Counted from the first letter of the stretch, positions 42,631 to 55,800 are shown. The stretch is 64,000 nt of DNA from Acanthosoma haemorrhoidale (GCA_930367205.1 OV884012.1:154085405-154149404); one strand, 5' to 3'. The notes: a model not told the origin generated them from the letters alone. Numbers and translations are program-made.

Positions 42631-44569
42631 TAGGAACTATATGATACTGATAACTCAATTCGGATTAGCAGTTCACATTCACAAATATCTCTGAATGAGA
42701 AGAATTTTTCAAACCGAATAAATTGAGTGACGTGAACAACTTCACAAAGCAACAAGAAATAATTTATACTGAAATGTTTGCTTAAAAATTAAAACAATAC
42801 AGTTGTTGATATGCTAATGATACATTTAGTGTCTGTAGGATAACCATTCTCATGGAATAAAACTAGTTTTGAATAGCTGTAGATAACCCGCTCTTCCCAA
42901 TGGTCAAACCCAACCAGGGAATAAACACACTAATGTCTAGTCACTTTAGTAAAGGAATTTTAAATGAAGATGGACCTAAAATATTAGCTAACCCATAATA
43001 AATAATTCAGGGCTATCAATGAGTAGGGTCCTTTTCATTTAAAACATAATTATGCTCATAATGAATTTATTATTACATTTACTTAAAGTAGTAAATTAAG
43101 GGCTCATTTTTGAGGGAAAACAGTAAAAATGGGATATTTGATGTCACTAAAAAAAAAATATTTACAGGTTTTTTTTTTATATCAATGTCTTAGTCAGTGA
43201 ATCAAAAACGTTACGTAAAAAATCAAATGCAATGACAAAAAAACGACGTATGGTGGATTTGAATATATACGGTCTGATAGATATTTTACAATAAATATTA
43301 TTTACAAACATACTGAAATTTATAAGTGACATAATTTTGTTATCGTGATTAAAACCACATTAATCGATTACCTAAAATTTAACGAAAATATTGATATACA
43401 CCAATAATATCAGTAAAAGTATTAAACAAATATAAACGGCTTATTGTCAATTAAAACTTAAATAAAACGATATTAATTCATTAATTGATATATGAATTCC
43501 AACGTTTAATGAAATCATACAAAATAAACAATAAAACGTTTATAGCTCCATTAATTTTTATTAGCATAGCTAAATTTACAGTAATAAGCATTCGTGATTT
43601 AATAAAAAAGTTTTGTTCGCTAAAAAATCGATAGTTAAGCCGTAAATACTACATAAAACGTTTTAGTTTCAATTCTTTTTCTTCTTTTAAAATTTTCCTA
43701 CAAAAGTAGCTCGTAGCTTTTCCATAACCATTAAAAATATTTGAAGAAAGCTTGAACCCAGACATGTCATATAGTCCTTTCATATCCTGCATCCCTAATT
43801 TCGTTTATATTTATTTAAACAAATTACAGTTAATTTAATTTAGTTGGTTCAGGTCGTAGATAGTATTTCAATAAGGACTCCTCGATCCCCCCACAACTGC
43901 GGTGTTGTCTTAATTAAGTTCATAAAAAATCTTATGTATAATAAAGCTGTTTTATGAACAGTAGAGTACTTTTTAATAGTTATTTGTAGGTTTGATTAAT
44001 TATTATTATCATTTGTTTGTTTGCCCGTAAACTGAAGATGACTGCGTTATAGCTGTCGAAAAGGTTTTTATTAATAAATATAGCGGAGAGACCGAGGGGT
44101 GCTTATTTAAATACAATTCGGTTTCTAACTTATGTATGATAAATTTGTAGGAATCGAAGCCAAAGGGAATAAGGAATTCCTCATGGATTAGAAGAGACAG
44201 ACAGACGGACAGAAGACGAGAGGCGCCTGAATGAGACGTCCCGATGACAAGAGAGTGGGATTGGTGGGCTTAGAAGAGAGTCGAGCCCCCTACATAGGAG
44301 ATCCTATCTTCCTCCTGATGACATGGAAAGGGTTTTATAGCTGGCTCCGGTGGTCCCCTCACACCGTCCATAGTCACCTCTTAATTACCACAATCTCGGA
44401 ATCCCACCGACCATTATTTAAATACATTACCATTAACTGTTATCCATTTATATTGTTTTAATAAAACCGCTCCTTGTGTGTGGGCGCCTAAGGCGTACCG
44501 GCGGCATCAGGTGAGCTGAATCTTCACCTGTATTATTTACACATGCTTCAATATAATCTAACCGTGTAT

Positions 44570-44571
<2 letters not shown>
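42631..44571. other. No gene found
   Basis: Very AT-rich to 44100, then a patch at 44220-44410 of balanced composition with a 76-codon plus-strand frame and no recognisable domain. Confidence 0.55.

Positions 44572-44631
<60 letters not shown>
44572..44631. repeat. (CT)n microsatellite, ~60 bp
   Basis: A perfect CT tract preceded by GTGTATTTAT and followed by TTTTATTTTA. Confidence 0.97.
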
Positions 44632-44635
<4 letters not shown>

Positions 44636-44911
44636 TTTTATTCTTAGCGTCTCATCTGATATTATTTTACAGCCAGATAAGGCTTAGTTAAAGAAAATAA
44701 ACAATCTCTACGTGGTCAGTCGTAAATAAATTGATACAACATAATCTTCTTTCTCTCTATATCTACTTTAGGGTTTTTTCATCAGGATATCTCTTGTAGG
44801 GTATCAGTTTAGAACAATACTTTTCCGCTCATTCGGCTGCGAGGAACCCGTTCCAGGCACATATCCATAGAAAAACAAATACAAAAACGTTAAAAACAGT
44901 TGTTTATTATA

Positions 44912-45240
44912 ACATATATTGCTACTTTCCGGAAATTAAGTTGAAGACGATTTTTTGATATATTTTTCATATTCATATTTTTATGACATATATTTTGCTA
45001 CATTCAGAGAATTAATTTGAAGGCATACTGAAAGACCTCATCTTAAAATTTGTGGAATATGATTCTTTGATAATTTCAACTCATAATTGACATGTGCTGA
45101 TATTCCTGTATTGATTTTTTTTTTTAACTTTTTTAAAATATTTAATATTTTTCATATGTGGTGAATTTTTATGACTAATACTTTGCTACTTTCAGGCAAC
45201 TAATTTTAAGTCGGACTTTTGGACACTGAAAATTGTAAAT
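44912..45240. repeat. Diverged tandem repeat of about 75-190 bp units
   Basis: A motif recurs three times: TTGCTACTTTCCGGAAATTA (about 44920), TTGCTACATTCAGAGAATTA (about 44995) and TTGCTACTTTCAGGCAACTA (about 45185). Each is followed by TTGAAG-like text. Two of the intervals also contain ATATTTTTCATAT and TTTTTATGAC. The units are heavily diverged. Confidence 0.5.
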
Positions 45241-46488
45241 ATTGCTGTGATTGAAATACAAATTGGTCTTGAGTCAGAAATTTTCGTTTAGATTGCCAAA
45301 AACGGATCCCATCGTATGTCGTCTTATGAACTGCTACGAATCTCTCGTGGTACTGGTTCGGTATTTTTTTTTATTAAAATTTTTCGTTAACTGCGATAAG
45401 ATGCTCAATAAAGCAATATATGTTTATCACCTGAAATTTCCTAACATAGGTATATACATAAAATATTTCAACGACGGTGACGATAATGCGATCTGAAAGG
45501 CATGTCAATACGCCGTGTTGCTTTTTTAAGTGGTGAAACATCTTATTAAGGTATTGTTTGTTTATTTTTTTTCCGTTGTACCTCTAAGCAACATGACGCA
45601 ACCCCTGCAACTACACGACCATGCTTCCCAAACACACCGGGTCGTAAAAAGCTTTATCTAAACTCGTTCGAAGGTCGGTCTAATGATTTCGTCTAATCTT
45701 TCCGAACATGAACGGTCTTAACGAACAAGTGGAATTTCGTCAAGTCATTAATTTAGAACGAATACCAAACGATTCAAATCTAATATGAAGAGTATATATC
45801 AGTGAGATCAAATGTCAATTAGAATTGTCAATGTGTTTCGAGTTGAAGTTGGCATCGTGTTGTTTGAAGAGTATATTTACAAACATAAATATAAATAAAA
45901 ACCTATAGTCCTGAATTCAAACGTTAAAAAAATTATAAGGCTGCGTTTTTAAACTCCAAACATTTTTCCTATTAAATTGTCTCAACTATACCAATCTTGG
46001 AAAAGTGGTCCTCAGATATTTCCAATTTTTATTTTTTTTCATTTCTTAGAAAGATATAACAAGAAAAATATGATCATTATATCAGTCCTATATTTAATAA
46101 AACATTTAGTGATAAAAAGTATTAATAAATTACGATTTATTAACCAAATTATTTCCAAGTTGTTGTATAAAAAATTATAAGCGAAATGAAAAAAAAAAAA
46201 AAACAGGACGATGATCGAACCCGGTACCACATGGTTTTTGCCGGTCTCTTTAGCCTAGTCTTGGAAAACATCAGCATTCCTTTCAGGAAATTTCAGCAGT
46301 CCTAGCTTTTCCTCCACCAGTCCTACGTAGGTAGTTGTACAGGACTTTAAAGGATGAATTTCAAAAAAAAATTATAATCCCAGAGACTTGTCACATTTCG
46401 CCCCTCTACTCCAGAACGGGATGGCTGAACCCTTCCTTAGGACCTTTCCTATTATAACTGTGTATATTATAAACCAGCTCTATTTTGA

Positions 46489-46744
46489 TACAATTACAAT
46501 CTGCCTCATTGGGCAATAAGTAATTGTGATAAGTGTTCTCATTCATACAGTATTTACAAACAGCTCAGAGACCTCCCAAATCCACATAGTTGTCACCTCT
46601 GCATGCGAAAGAGGAAGCGGAGCCATGGGAAGCCCCCCCACGCTCCTCCGTCATCCGCGTCACCGGAGGCTGACCAAGAGCGCGAGAGCCACATACGCTC
46701 AGGACATGATTGGTGAAACTGGCCGTTGCCAGGACTCCCACTAC
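46489..46744 (-). mobile_element. Family A LINE, 3' UTR only
   Basis: The sequence runs from the terminal hairpin (CTGCCTCATTGGGCAATAAG on the plus strand) to GCCAGGACTCCCAC. A small deletion lies in the CGCGTCACCGG-AGGCTGACC segment. Confidence 0.85.
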
Positions 46745-47179
46745 TATTATAACTCAAAATCTTCTTACAGCTTAAATTCAAATCAGCGATCATATCTCGC
46801 AATCTGGGTCACGAATGAGACTCCTTTATCACTGTTGCAAACATTTGGAACTCTATTCCTATCAATCGCCAACTCTTCAAATCAAAGCATGTTAGCATTG
46901 TCGACCACTCGTTTGGGCCATTGAAGTAACCGTGTATGTTCATACACACTTTATTCATATAGTCAGTGTTTCATATATTCATATATATATAAATTCATAT
47001 AGTTTTGTCACCTAGACATAGTTATGTGTTGTTCCTTCGAGTGCCACTGGTCCAGTTTTCATTAAGAAATCCCTTTGATTTATATTTTTGAGATTTTCAT
47101 ATAATTTTTCAATTAGGGTTTACACCCTTCTCTACCAAGAGCGAGACAAGAGATTTTTTAAGTTTTTCGCCTCAAAGTT

Positions 47180-47610
47180 GGACTGTACGCTTTCGCTGGC
47201 GGGGGTTGGTGGTAGACGGACGGGTGAAAATCCCTACGGGAGGACATGCGATAAGGAGGGCTAGAAGAGGAGGACAAGAGGACAGAGAGGGAAGAAGGGG
47301 GAGTTGGGACAGACGGGAGCTGAGCGGGATAGGCAGGAGGAACCAGTTCTCAGCGCTGTGTGCGGCACACTATTTAGCATAGTTACAGATCCACACTGAG
47401 GAATGCCAGCTACTCCCTGCTCCACATTTGGCCGCTCTGTGTCTGTGGCGCTCCAGCAGCTGTTGTCTTCCAGCCCTTCATTCCCGCCGGTAGGGGCGTC
47501 CCGGAACAGCCCTACGGGGATGGAATCCCCATTATCCTCGTGGCCAGCTGATAATTTCCGGATGGCGGCTCTGAGAGGTCAAGCGGGGTTAAATGCTGGG
47601 TAAACCTGGA
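47180..47610. other. GC-rich block with a short open frame
   Basis: Purine-rich text on the left (AGAAGAGGAGGACAAGAGGA) passes into a GC-rich segment. The plus-strand frame at 47403-47603 (66 codons, ATG start, reads MPATPCSTFGRSVSVALQQL) has no recognisable domain and ends in GLNAG. It may be a regulatory block or a small undetected exon. Confidence 0.2.
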
Positions 47611-50600
47611 CAATTCATTCTAAGGAACATTCACTTAAAATTATTAGGGGATTTTTATTTTTTTATCCAGAAAAAGTGATTTTAAATAAACAAAATAAAT
47701 TCTAATTGCATTATAAAGTAACGATTTGCATTATTCTCGTGCGAAAGTCGAATTGTTATGTAATAATTCATGAATAATTCCCGTGGAAGAAAGATTATAA
47801 TTATATATTATTACTAGTTACTAGATAAGTTATTACAGAAAAAAAAACATAATTATCGGCCTTAATTATCAATTATTTCTTAGTAGGTGGTCGAAGATGT
47901 AGTGACTATAATTGCTAGAAGGCAAATATTTAAAAGTAATATTAATTTAGCGAATGATTACTTTTTATGTGAATTACACATGTCTTGATATACATTTTGT
48001 AATACAATAGGATAATTGGGTCAGCTGGTATTTTCGACCTTGATTTCCGCATACCACAGTAATGAACACTTGAAGGTATTTCGTTGAGAGGTTTATCTTG
48101 ACTGATCTCATACCGTAGTGCTTTCCCTCGAAACTGCCAGGATCGTTCTTATACCACGTGGTGTAAATATGTGCAAAGATTTATTGCCAAGGCGAAAGGC
48201 ATAGGCTTCACTTTCAAGCAAGTACTGTCTGTTCTGTGAGTGCGTTTTACCTAGCTGTCGTAAAAGAAATTAAAAAATAATCCAAAAAAAAAAAAAGGAT
48301 TTGGAGGTACGGTAGAGATTTTATATTTAATACAATTTGTGCCGATTACAAAAATATTTACAATTTTTGTATTTGTTGAAAAGCATAAATGGTAATCTTG
48401 TTCGAAAATTTCGTCGCGACGGGTTCGTACTTTATTGAAGTGGGTATTTAGGTTGAGCATTCAGCACAGTTTGTCGTCTGTGCCAACTACACACGTGACA
48501 TTAAGGTCACGTCATATTTTCGCACTTCCTCGCGTAACGTGATACTTATCTGCCAGCTGCGGCTAAATAATGTTTATTTATTTTTTTGTAAATTAGCCAT
48601 AATGAAAAACATATTTGGCATTTTTGTAGGGTAGGTATGGTAAATCGTAAACTGTACCACACGTAGTCAGAATCATTCCGACTACTCACCGGAAGTTTCC
48701 TGTCATATTACGTCAAGTAAAAATAATTACGAAGAAAGAGCCAAATTAGATATAAGATGTGAACATAACTACTGTACTGCTCATTGCCGAGTTGGAGAAG
48801 AGAGTCTAAGGACTCAAGGAGGTTCGTAAAAGAGATTTGATAGAACTAAAATATTAAAAATGGCATTCAACAATGAATCGTATGACTTAGTCAAGATAAC
48901 ATAAAGGGAAACATTCACAGGTTTATTTATAGTGAGAGGAAACAATAGACATCACTTTGCTTGTAAATATTTAGGCTAGGAGGATGCATGTCTATGAGCA
49001 TTGTGAATTTCGAAGTAATGATAGTTAGACACAAAGCGTGTGTCATGTTTAGTAAAAATTAATTCATTAACAAAATATTTAAGTACGGACAAAAGCAAGA
49101 ATTAAACAAAAAATGATCACGTGAGCTGATCTGGCTGAAATACGAATTTAATTCAAACGGTACGCTGTGGAAAATTTAATGAATTTCTATATAGTATGAA
49201 GGGACTTAGAAGTTAAGGAGGGACATACTCCATATCGCTACATAGCATTTAATTTGTCTGTGTACAAATTGCAAAAAAAGAACACAATTTCAATAGTAGC
49301 ATTGACAGAAGTTTTGTCGATAAATATTTTTTAAAAAATTATGATTTTACTTAATGACAAATGCGCGGGTCTTTATTTTACGGATCGAAATTAATTATAA
49401 AGTAAAGCGGTCGAGGCCTCGCGTAATCCTCGCCAATAAAACTGCCAGGTGTTTTTAGACATATTCAAAACTTTATCTTGTCTTTGTAAACACATGACGT
49501 ATCCGCAATGGTGTGACGTAGTCGTGTTGATGTAATCTGTGTCATTAATGAGTTTCATTCTACAGATTAGCCGTTATCAGGCGCTTCGAGAGCAGGCTCC
49601 GTGGCGCTTAGAGCTGTCTAGATCTGACGGAAGTTAACGGGTGTACAGTAATGGGGTCCTTACGAGGTCTAGGAAAATTCAGCCGATTGTCTTGTGCAGT
49701 TTTCGCACGGTGAGGGGTTCCCTTCGAGAAAACCTTCTCCTGGTACTCACTAGTGAGGACCCCGAACCATGGCAACGCCAGGGGCAAAGTAACCTGGTCT
49801 ACACATCCCGCCAGAGGCCGAACGTCTTTCATTGGTTTGGTGTGAGTGAGTACAGGCGTGAACGAGTGCACACCTAGCTCCGAGATCCCATCTTGTACCT
49901 GACCGAGATAAGTTTTCTCATCTCCTCCTTATCCGATGATGCAGTATGTTCATGTATGCCTCCTTATGTATTTGATACTGTAATACCCACTGACTACTCC
50001 CCAAAGAAACACAAAATCGACAGAATAATTGTAGTTACAGCGTGAGTTCCTGCCTTGAGCCGTAAAGCCACTGTGAAACCTAACTTGACAAAGTATTGTC
50101 CTTAGACAATCTCTTATTAATAGAAGGATGGTTTATCAACAACAACTTTAATAGAATGTAATGAATTAAAGTTATGAATTTTTCCGAAAAAAAAAACCTG
50201 ATCTACATCGTATTGTTTTATGTCCAATATACAGCTGTGTATATTTGTTTTTTTAATACAATATGTTTACAACGCGGCAATATGTTTGCTCCAAAACAGA
50301 ATATGAAATAGAAAATAAAAAACATCCAATAAAGTTTTGATTTTATTTTTTTATAGATGTTAAGATGCAAATTAGTGACATAGTTTCGGAAACTTAGTTT
50401 TTTGTATTTTTAAATTTTTTCAATGCGCGATAGCATAGTAAAATGATTTTTTTTTTCTCGAATCAAAACACAAAGGAGTTGTTAGTTCAGTCATAATTAT
50501 TTAAAGAAACTCATGGAAAATCTGTAAAGTACCTCTCTACATATTTTTTTTCCCATCACATTTCTTCAAAAGATACTTTTTCGTTCATATTTGACTAAAA

Positions 50601-52219
50601 CAGACAGTCAAATATGAACTAAAAAGAACTATATTCTATATGCTTATAATTTTATATGGTTAAATAATTCGAGTTCATATGTCCACATATATGGACAAGA
50701 AAGGAAATTGAGACAAAATCCACAGACAGTATTTGTCCAAGGACAATTAGATCTACTAGATGGATACTGTTACAGGGGGTCGCTTTTACTTAAGGAATTT
50801 TATCTCTGTTTATCAGCACGGAGAAAATTGAAATCCAATGTTTATCTTCATGGGCCACAAATTACTATAGTTTTTATCAAATTCAAGACTAATTATTAAT
50901 TTATAGGTTAATCTCACTGATATTATTCCACTTTAGGATGTTCAAGAAGTAATGCATCACAAATGGCAATTCTCTAAGAGCAAAAAACTCTTTTAAATTT
51001 AAAATCAGTGATCGCATTTATACAAAGTCAGCAACGAATACTGTCATATATTCGCAGAGCAATTCTGTTTAGGGGAAGTTCGCACACAACTTCAAGACTA
51101 ATTAATTTTAGCATTATCGAACAATTTCAATTTCATCTCCTAAGATCGCTGAAAAATATATTTTCAACATGAAAAGCCAAGAAAATTATTTAATTTTACA
51201 ATTGAAATGCATTTTGTCCAACTCTGACTATTTTAATCCAAGCTGTTACGATGCATTTATTTGTATAGAGCTTCATTTTGTTTTCTTGACACTGTCACAG
51301 TAAATACAAATAGATTTTGTAAAAGATGACGAGGATCCCCCCCCCTAGGAGATTTTATTTCTTATACATATCTTATGCCATCCTCTAACCATCATTTCGA
51401 TCAAAATTTCGACCTCTAATATTTTTGATGGAAATAAAACATCTTTTTTGTAAAGACCACAGTCACTAACCCAAGAAATAATCTGTTCATATTTAAACTC
51501 AAGTTATCAATTCCCAACACACAAAAGTCATGTAATTCAGAATTGATTTAACAAAATTTAAGTCAATAAAAATAAAATATTCCTATGATGTGCTAAAAAA
51601 AGAAAAAAAAAAAACATCGAGGCACACTGATTCTCGGATCAAATATTATCTTTCTTTTACATTCTTCCCCCTCCGTAATTAAAATTTTTCAAAGATACAT
51701 ATTCATTATTGGCTCTAAGATATCAGCCGGACGTGAGCGAGGTCGGACAGGGCAGGATAAGCGCCATGGAATGGTATGCCATGTATGTACATGGATACTC
51801 TACATAGAGTCTGTATATATGGAGAGAGGCTTAAGGATTTCACTATTTTTAATTAGTAGAGTCGAAAGCACTCCTTTCGGATCTGTTATCTAAGTCTGTC
51901 TTAGAATGCCCTCTGTATGGTGCAAGTAGCGAAGGTTTCTTCTGTCCACATAATATTCTCATGCCTATTGTATAATCACTAGTTGGTGCAAAAACGACAT
52001 TAGTGCAATTGGCATTATTCGATAAATCAAAAAAAGTCTAGAGAAAATTTCTAAATATACTTATAAATTTTCAGAACGTTTTAGAGTTTAGAAATTGAGA
52101 ACTATATTAAAAAATGACCAAAATACAAAAATGTAAGTATTTTTTCAATTATGAGCAGAGAAGCACCTCCACATCTTTAAACAGTATGAAAAACAAAAAA
52201 TAACCCTTTCTTCCTGAAA

Positions 52220-52576
52220 TCCCATCTCTCAATAGAAAACAAACTACTTCTTTACGAAGTTATACTTAAGCCAATCTGGACATACGGAATCGAGCTATGT
52301 GGGACAGCAAAAAAGTCGAACATCAAGCGCATCCAATCCTTTCAATCAAAAGTCCTAAGAACAATAGTAAATGCCCCTTATTACGTCGGCAACAAAACCC
52401 TTCACAATGATCTGAATATAGCCTATATCCTTGAACTCATCCCTTCCAAGTTCATGAAATTCCATAGTAACCTATCCAACCACCCTAATTGCCTAGCACA
52501 GTCATTGCACTGCACCACTCATCCCTATAATCCTCCTCGGAGATTAAAACGGCAGTGGCCTCGTGACCTGCTATAA
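52220..52576 (+). pseudogene. Reverse transcriptase C-terminal fragment (Jockey clade)
   Basis: 119 codons stay open to the stop. The reading includes NKLLLYEVILKPIWTYGIEL, CGTAKKSNIKRIQSFQSKVL and PPRRLKRQWPRDLL. It differs from the 4.8-kb copy at scattered positions, including W to C after I-E-L, so the two are separate insertions. No frameshift is seen. With no start codon, promoter or catalytic core it is inactive. Confidence 0.9.
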
Positions 52577-52927
52577 CTAAGTGATAGTGGGAGTCCTGGC
52601 AATGGCCAGTTTCTCTAATCATGTCCTGAGCGTCTGTGGCTCTCACGCTCTTGGTCAGCCTCCGCTGGCTCTTATCCAGTGACGCGGCTGACGTAGGAGC
52701 GTGGGGGACTCCCCAAGACTCCGTTTCCTCCTTCGCATGCGAGGGAGGTGACAACCTTGAGGACTTGGGGGGCCTCTGGGCTGTTTGCAAATATTGTATG
52801 AATGAGCGAGTGAATGATGAATTGTAAATATGGTATGAATGATAACATTTATCTCAATTACTTATTGCCTAATAAAAGGCAGATTGTAATTTTATCTTAA
52901 TAAAAATTGTTAAATAGCAAATTATTC
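52221..52927 (+). mobile_element. Family A LINE insertion with target-site duplication
   Basis: The copy starts within the RT codons for S-H-L-S-I-E-N-K and runs through the stop at 52574-52576, the complete 3' UTR and an A-rich tail. It is bounded by TTCTTCCTGAAAT on both sides (52208-52220 and 52925-52937), a 13-bp direct repeat of which at least 10 bp is a target-site duplication. It interrupts a locally duplicated repeat whose sister copy near 55545 has the uninterrupted site. Confidence 0.93.
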
Positions 52928-53986
52928 TTCCTGAAATAATTAAGTTTAATAATATATAGGGGTGGGGTTTGAAAACTAATGTAAATTCTTATATTTGAGT
53001 AGGTGAGAATAATTATTATAGTCATATTATTGATCCATATTGAATAGTTTTCATTTAAGTAGGCTTTGGTATGATTTAAGAGGCCATTAGGAGTTAGACA
53101 GTACCTTGAGGTCTAGACTACTTGGAGAAAGGTGCCGGTCATTCGTTCTGTAGACCCAAGTTATGTAGGATAGTTATTAAATGAAGAAAATAGTGTAATA
53201 TTCTTGAGATAATGATGGAAAGTGTATGTTAATGCAAGTTGAAATAACTAAATCCATAGTAATTGGGTTTTAGTAAGCTACTGATAATATTTGAGTGTTA
53301 CCGGCATGATTAGTGTATGATAATCAAATCAGTGAAAGTTCTTAAATACGAAATATTATTTCTATCGTCAATAATCGAGTGAACGGTTTTTTTTATCTAT
53401 GTTTTTACAACTATTAAGCAGGCAATGGAACATTTTCAGGCAAACTTCACTAGACAAGGAAAAGTAGATACCTGACCAGACCCTGACAGAAGTGTCGGAC
53501 TATCGAGGTTACTAGATAATCTGTATTTAGCCGGGCGACCCTACCTTGCATTTAGCTTTCTGTTTCTAAACCGAAATTAATAGCAGCGCGACAGCCCCAT
53601 ACGCCCACCGTTCAATCTTTATTAATAAATACCATTTATATATAATGCTTATATATACAGGAGGGATAATTTTTAGGAGGAAATGATGAATCGAGTTAAC
53701 CAGTCATGTGTCAATTCCTTGAAAATTGTAATGTGATTCTTATCCCATTTTATTCCCATGACTATTTATTGTATAATCATTATTTATTTTTGTCCTCTCG
53801 TCAAATCTCATAGGTAATTTTTATAATTTAACGCAAAAATAGCAAAAATTCTTTTGGGGGTATTTTATATTTCTCCCTCATCCTAAAATTCTAACTAGAG
53901 AGCTTAGAAAAAAAAAAAAAAAAATCTTTTGGGGAAATCAATTAGTCTCAATTTAATAAATTATCTAACCAAGTGGAGAGACAACA

Positions 53987-54697
53987 ATTTTTTTTTTTAT
54001 TTTCTTTCATAGCCCCTTTAAATTTACAGATAATTATAGATCCTCAGGCGAATCTATTTACAAATTATTTTTGTATTTCCTGTAGTATCGCTACATTATA
54101 TACAGGTTTTGTTATTTTTTTTTTCTAAGCTCTCTAGTTACAAATTCAGGATGAGGGAAAAATATAGAATATTTAGGTTAATCGGATCCTTATACTAGGA
54201 GTACCTGCTTGAAGGTGGTGTGAGGGAATTAAGGAGTATTGATAGTTGCGGTACAGCGGTGAGAGTCCACCGGTGGCTGGGCCTAGAGTCCCTCTAGGCA
54301 TGTATTGCAGTCTTATTTACTTGGATAGCAGTGTTGGGTGCCTCTTAGAGGCTTGTTGTTAGTGGGCCAAGCGCCGTGATGTCCACCATTTGGTCTGCTT
54401 TACCAGATATTGAAAGTTGCCATCTTGGCGGTAGCGGTGAGGGTCATAAATAAAAATTATATAATTAATAAACAAGTATAATGATACACATTATACGTGC
54501 TTGGACTAAACTGACTAGTAAAGGTGATGGGGCTCACCTTTTTGATCAACCTTAAAACTAACTTGCATACTAATTCTTAACCTAATTTTTCCCAGACAGT
54601 CTGTTGCCATCGCTGTGCGATGGGTGGTGGGGTAATAGTGTTAAACACAGTGTTGGTTAGGTGCTGCATTGAGTCAAAAAACTTGATGTGTCTCCGG
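53987..54697 (-). mobile_element. Family B LINE, 3' end with long UTR
   Basis: It is the reverse-complement copy. The poly-A tail is at 53987-53999. The hairpin region is near 54480. The GC-rich central segment is near 54240-54440 (wording such as GGCCCAGCCACCGGTGGAC on the minus strand). The coding end stays in frame up to its stop at 54579-54577. It ends at 54697, where a mariner-like remnant begins. Positive-strand open frames across it are antisense. Confidence 0.87.
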
Positions 54698-54986
54698 ACG
54701 TATGAAAAAAATATTTGTTCAATGTATAAGATCCTTAAATATATTTATCTGTATGTTTTCTTCGCAATATTTCAAGTTGATAAATTAAATAAACGATATA
54801 AACTGTTAATCGACAATAAATTTGCCTTCTTCAAACGATTGCACATGGAACCCTCAAACATCAACGCCATCGCCATACACAGGTGGTCTGAACAGTTTCC
54901 GACCTCAACATGAAGATGATAATAAAATAAATAAAAGCTAAAATAAAAGTTTTGTTAGGTCGGAAACTTTTCTGACCACCCTCGTA
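54698..54986 (+). mobile_element. Mariner-like DNA transposon remnant (tentative)
   Basis: A 24-bp imperfect inverted repeat (54882-54905 and 54957-54980, 22 of 24 matching; GGTGGTCTGAACAGTTTCCG on the left arm) ends in CCTCG followed by TA, as in Tc1/mariner ends. Just upstream, an open frame reads FFKRLHMEPSNINAIAIHRW and SEQF, which resembles the second half of the helix-turn-helix DNA-binding domain (DUF4817 type) at the start of many mariner transposases. The left repeat arm overlaps the R-W-S-E-Q-F codons, so either the element is a deletion derivative or one of the two matches is chance. No DDD catalytic core is present. Confidence 0.35.
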
Positions 54987-55369
54987 TTACCGTGTCATTC
55001 ACTTAACACTAAAAACTACTGCAGAAACCGGAGTAACTCCTTCTGGCAAGGACAGGCGTGAACTAACCTTTCCCTCTTTAACACCACCAGGCTCATTCTC
55101 ATTGGCCAAAGGATTGGTCACGTGTTCGTAATTTTAAATTAATCAATATTAAAATTACTACAGACTAGCAATTAGAGCCCACTGGTGGAGGAACTTTACA
55201 CTCCTCTCTCTTAGCTCATAATTTACTCATAATACGACGACTTAAGCGAAGATGGACTAAACATATGCTAAGATAACCTGCCAATCCTAATCAGTTCTAA
55301 GGATGTTCTTCCCTTTTCTGCCGTTCGCATTAGTCCGTTTTGATTCCATTTCACAGTTGTCAATCAATT

Positions 55370-55800
55370 AGTAAAGATTTAAAAAAAAAAAAGAAAAATT
55401 TTAAAACGAAAACTTCTGAATATTAAATTTTCAGATCATTTCAAATTGAGGAACTATATTAAAACATAACCTAAATACAAAAATGTATTTTTGCAATTAC
55501 GAGCACATCTTTAAACAGTATGCAAACTATAAAAAAATAGCTCTTTCTTCCTGAAATAATTAAGTTTAAATATTATTTAAAAAAATATATTTGGGTGGGT
55601 TTTGAAAACTAATCTTCAACTGTAAATTCTTATATTTTAGTAGGCGAGAACTTTAAATTGTATAATTATTATTGTGATATTTTGGATCCATATTAAACTG
55701 TTAGTATTTAAGTAGGTTTTTATATGATTTAAGAGGCCATTAGGTAGTACCTAAACTATACTATCTTAATTAAAACGTACTTATACTATACGCACGGGGA
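55370..55800. repeat. Local AT-rich repeat, copy 2 (empty LINE site)
   Basis: This copy contains the unbroken sequence CTTTCTTCCTGAAATAATTA at about 55544-55563, i.e. the site occupied by a LINE in copy 1. Its right end reads GAGGCCATTAGGTAGTACCT, then AACTATACTA and AAAACGTACT, which are also present in copy 3. Confidence 0.8.

Larger units (their letters stand above)
45241..52019. other. No gene found outside the listed LINE and GC block
   Basis: AT-rich sequence containing the family A UTR copy at 46489 and the GC block at 47180. A region at 49600-49880 is balanced in composition and open on both strands (87 codons minus, 78 plus) but carries no recognisable domain. Confidence 0.5.
52020..53110. 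repeat. Local AT-rich repeat, copy 1 (interrupted by a LINE)
   Basis: Flanks of the family A insertion (52020-52220 and 52938-53110) align with 55370-55800. Shared blocks include GAACTATATTAAAA, CACATCTTTAAACAGTATG, CTTTCTTCCTGAAAT, AATTAAGTTTAA, GGGTTTTGAAAACTAAT-like text, and GATTTAAGAGGCCATTAGG. No coding potential or terminal repeats were seen. Confidence 0.8.

Noticed and set aside
42363..42644. Apparent conserved small ORF in the family A 3' UTR, also seen at 52636-52827 and 30499-30789
   Set aside because: It is open in three copies, but its shared start is GTG, the 4.8-kb copy has an early stop (CTC TAG), and the similarity simply reflects recent common ancestry of the UTRs.
46200..46255. 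tRNA-like minus-strand text with GGGTTCGATCATCG
   Set aside because: Box B-like, but the T-arm does not pair and no proper box A or acceptor stem is visible.
49608..49877. Overlapping 87- and 78-codon frames on opposite strands
   Set aside because: No domain, splice context or composition bias favouring either strand.
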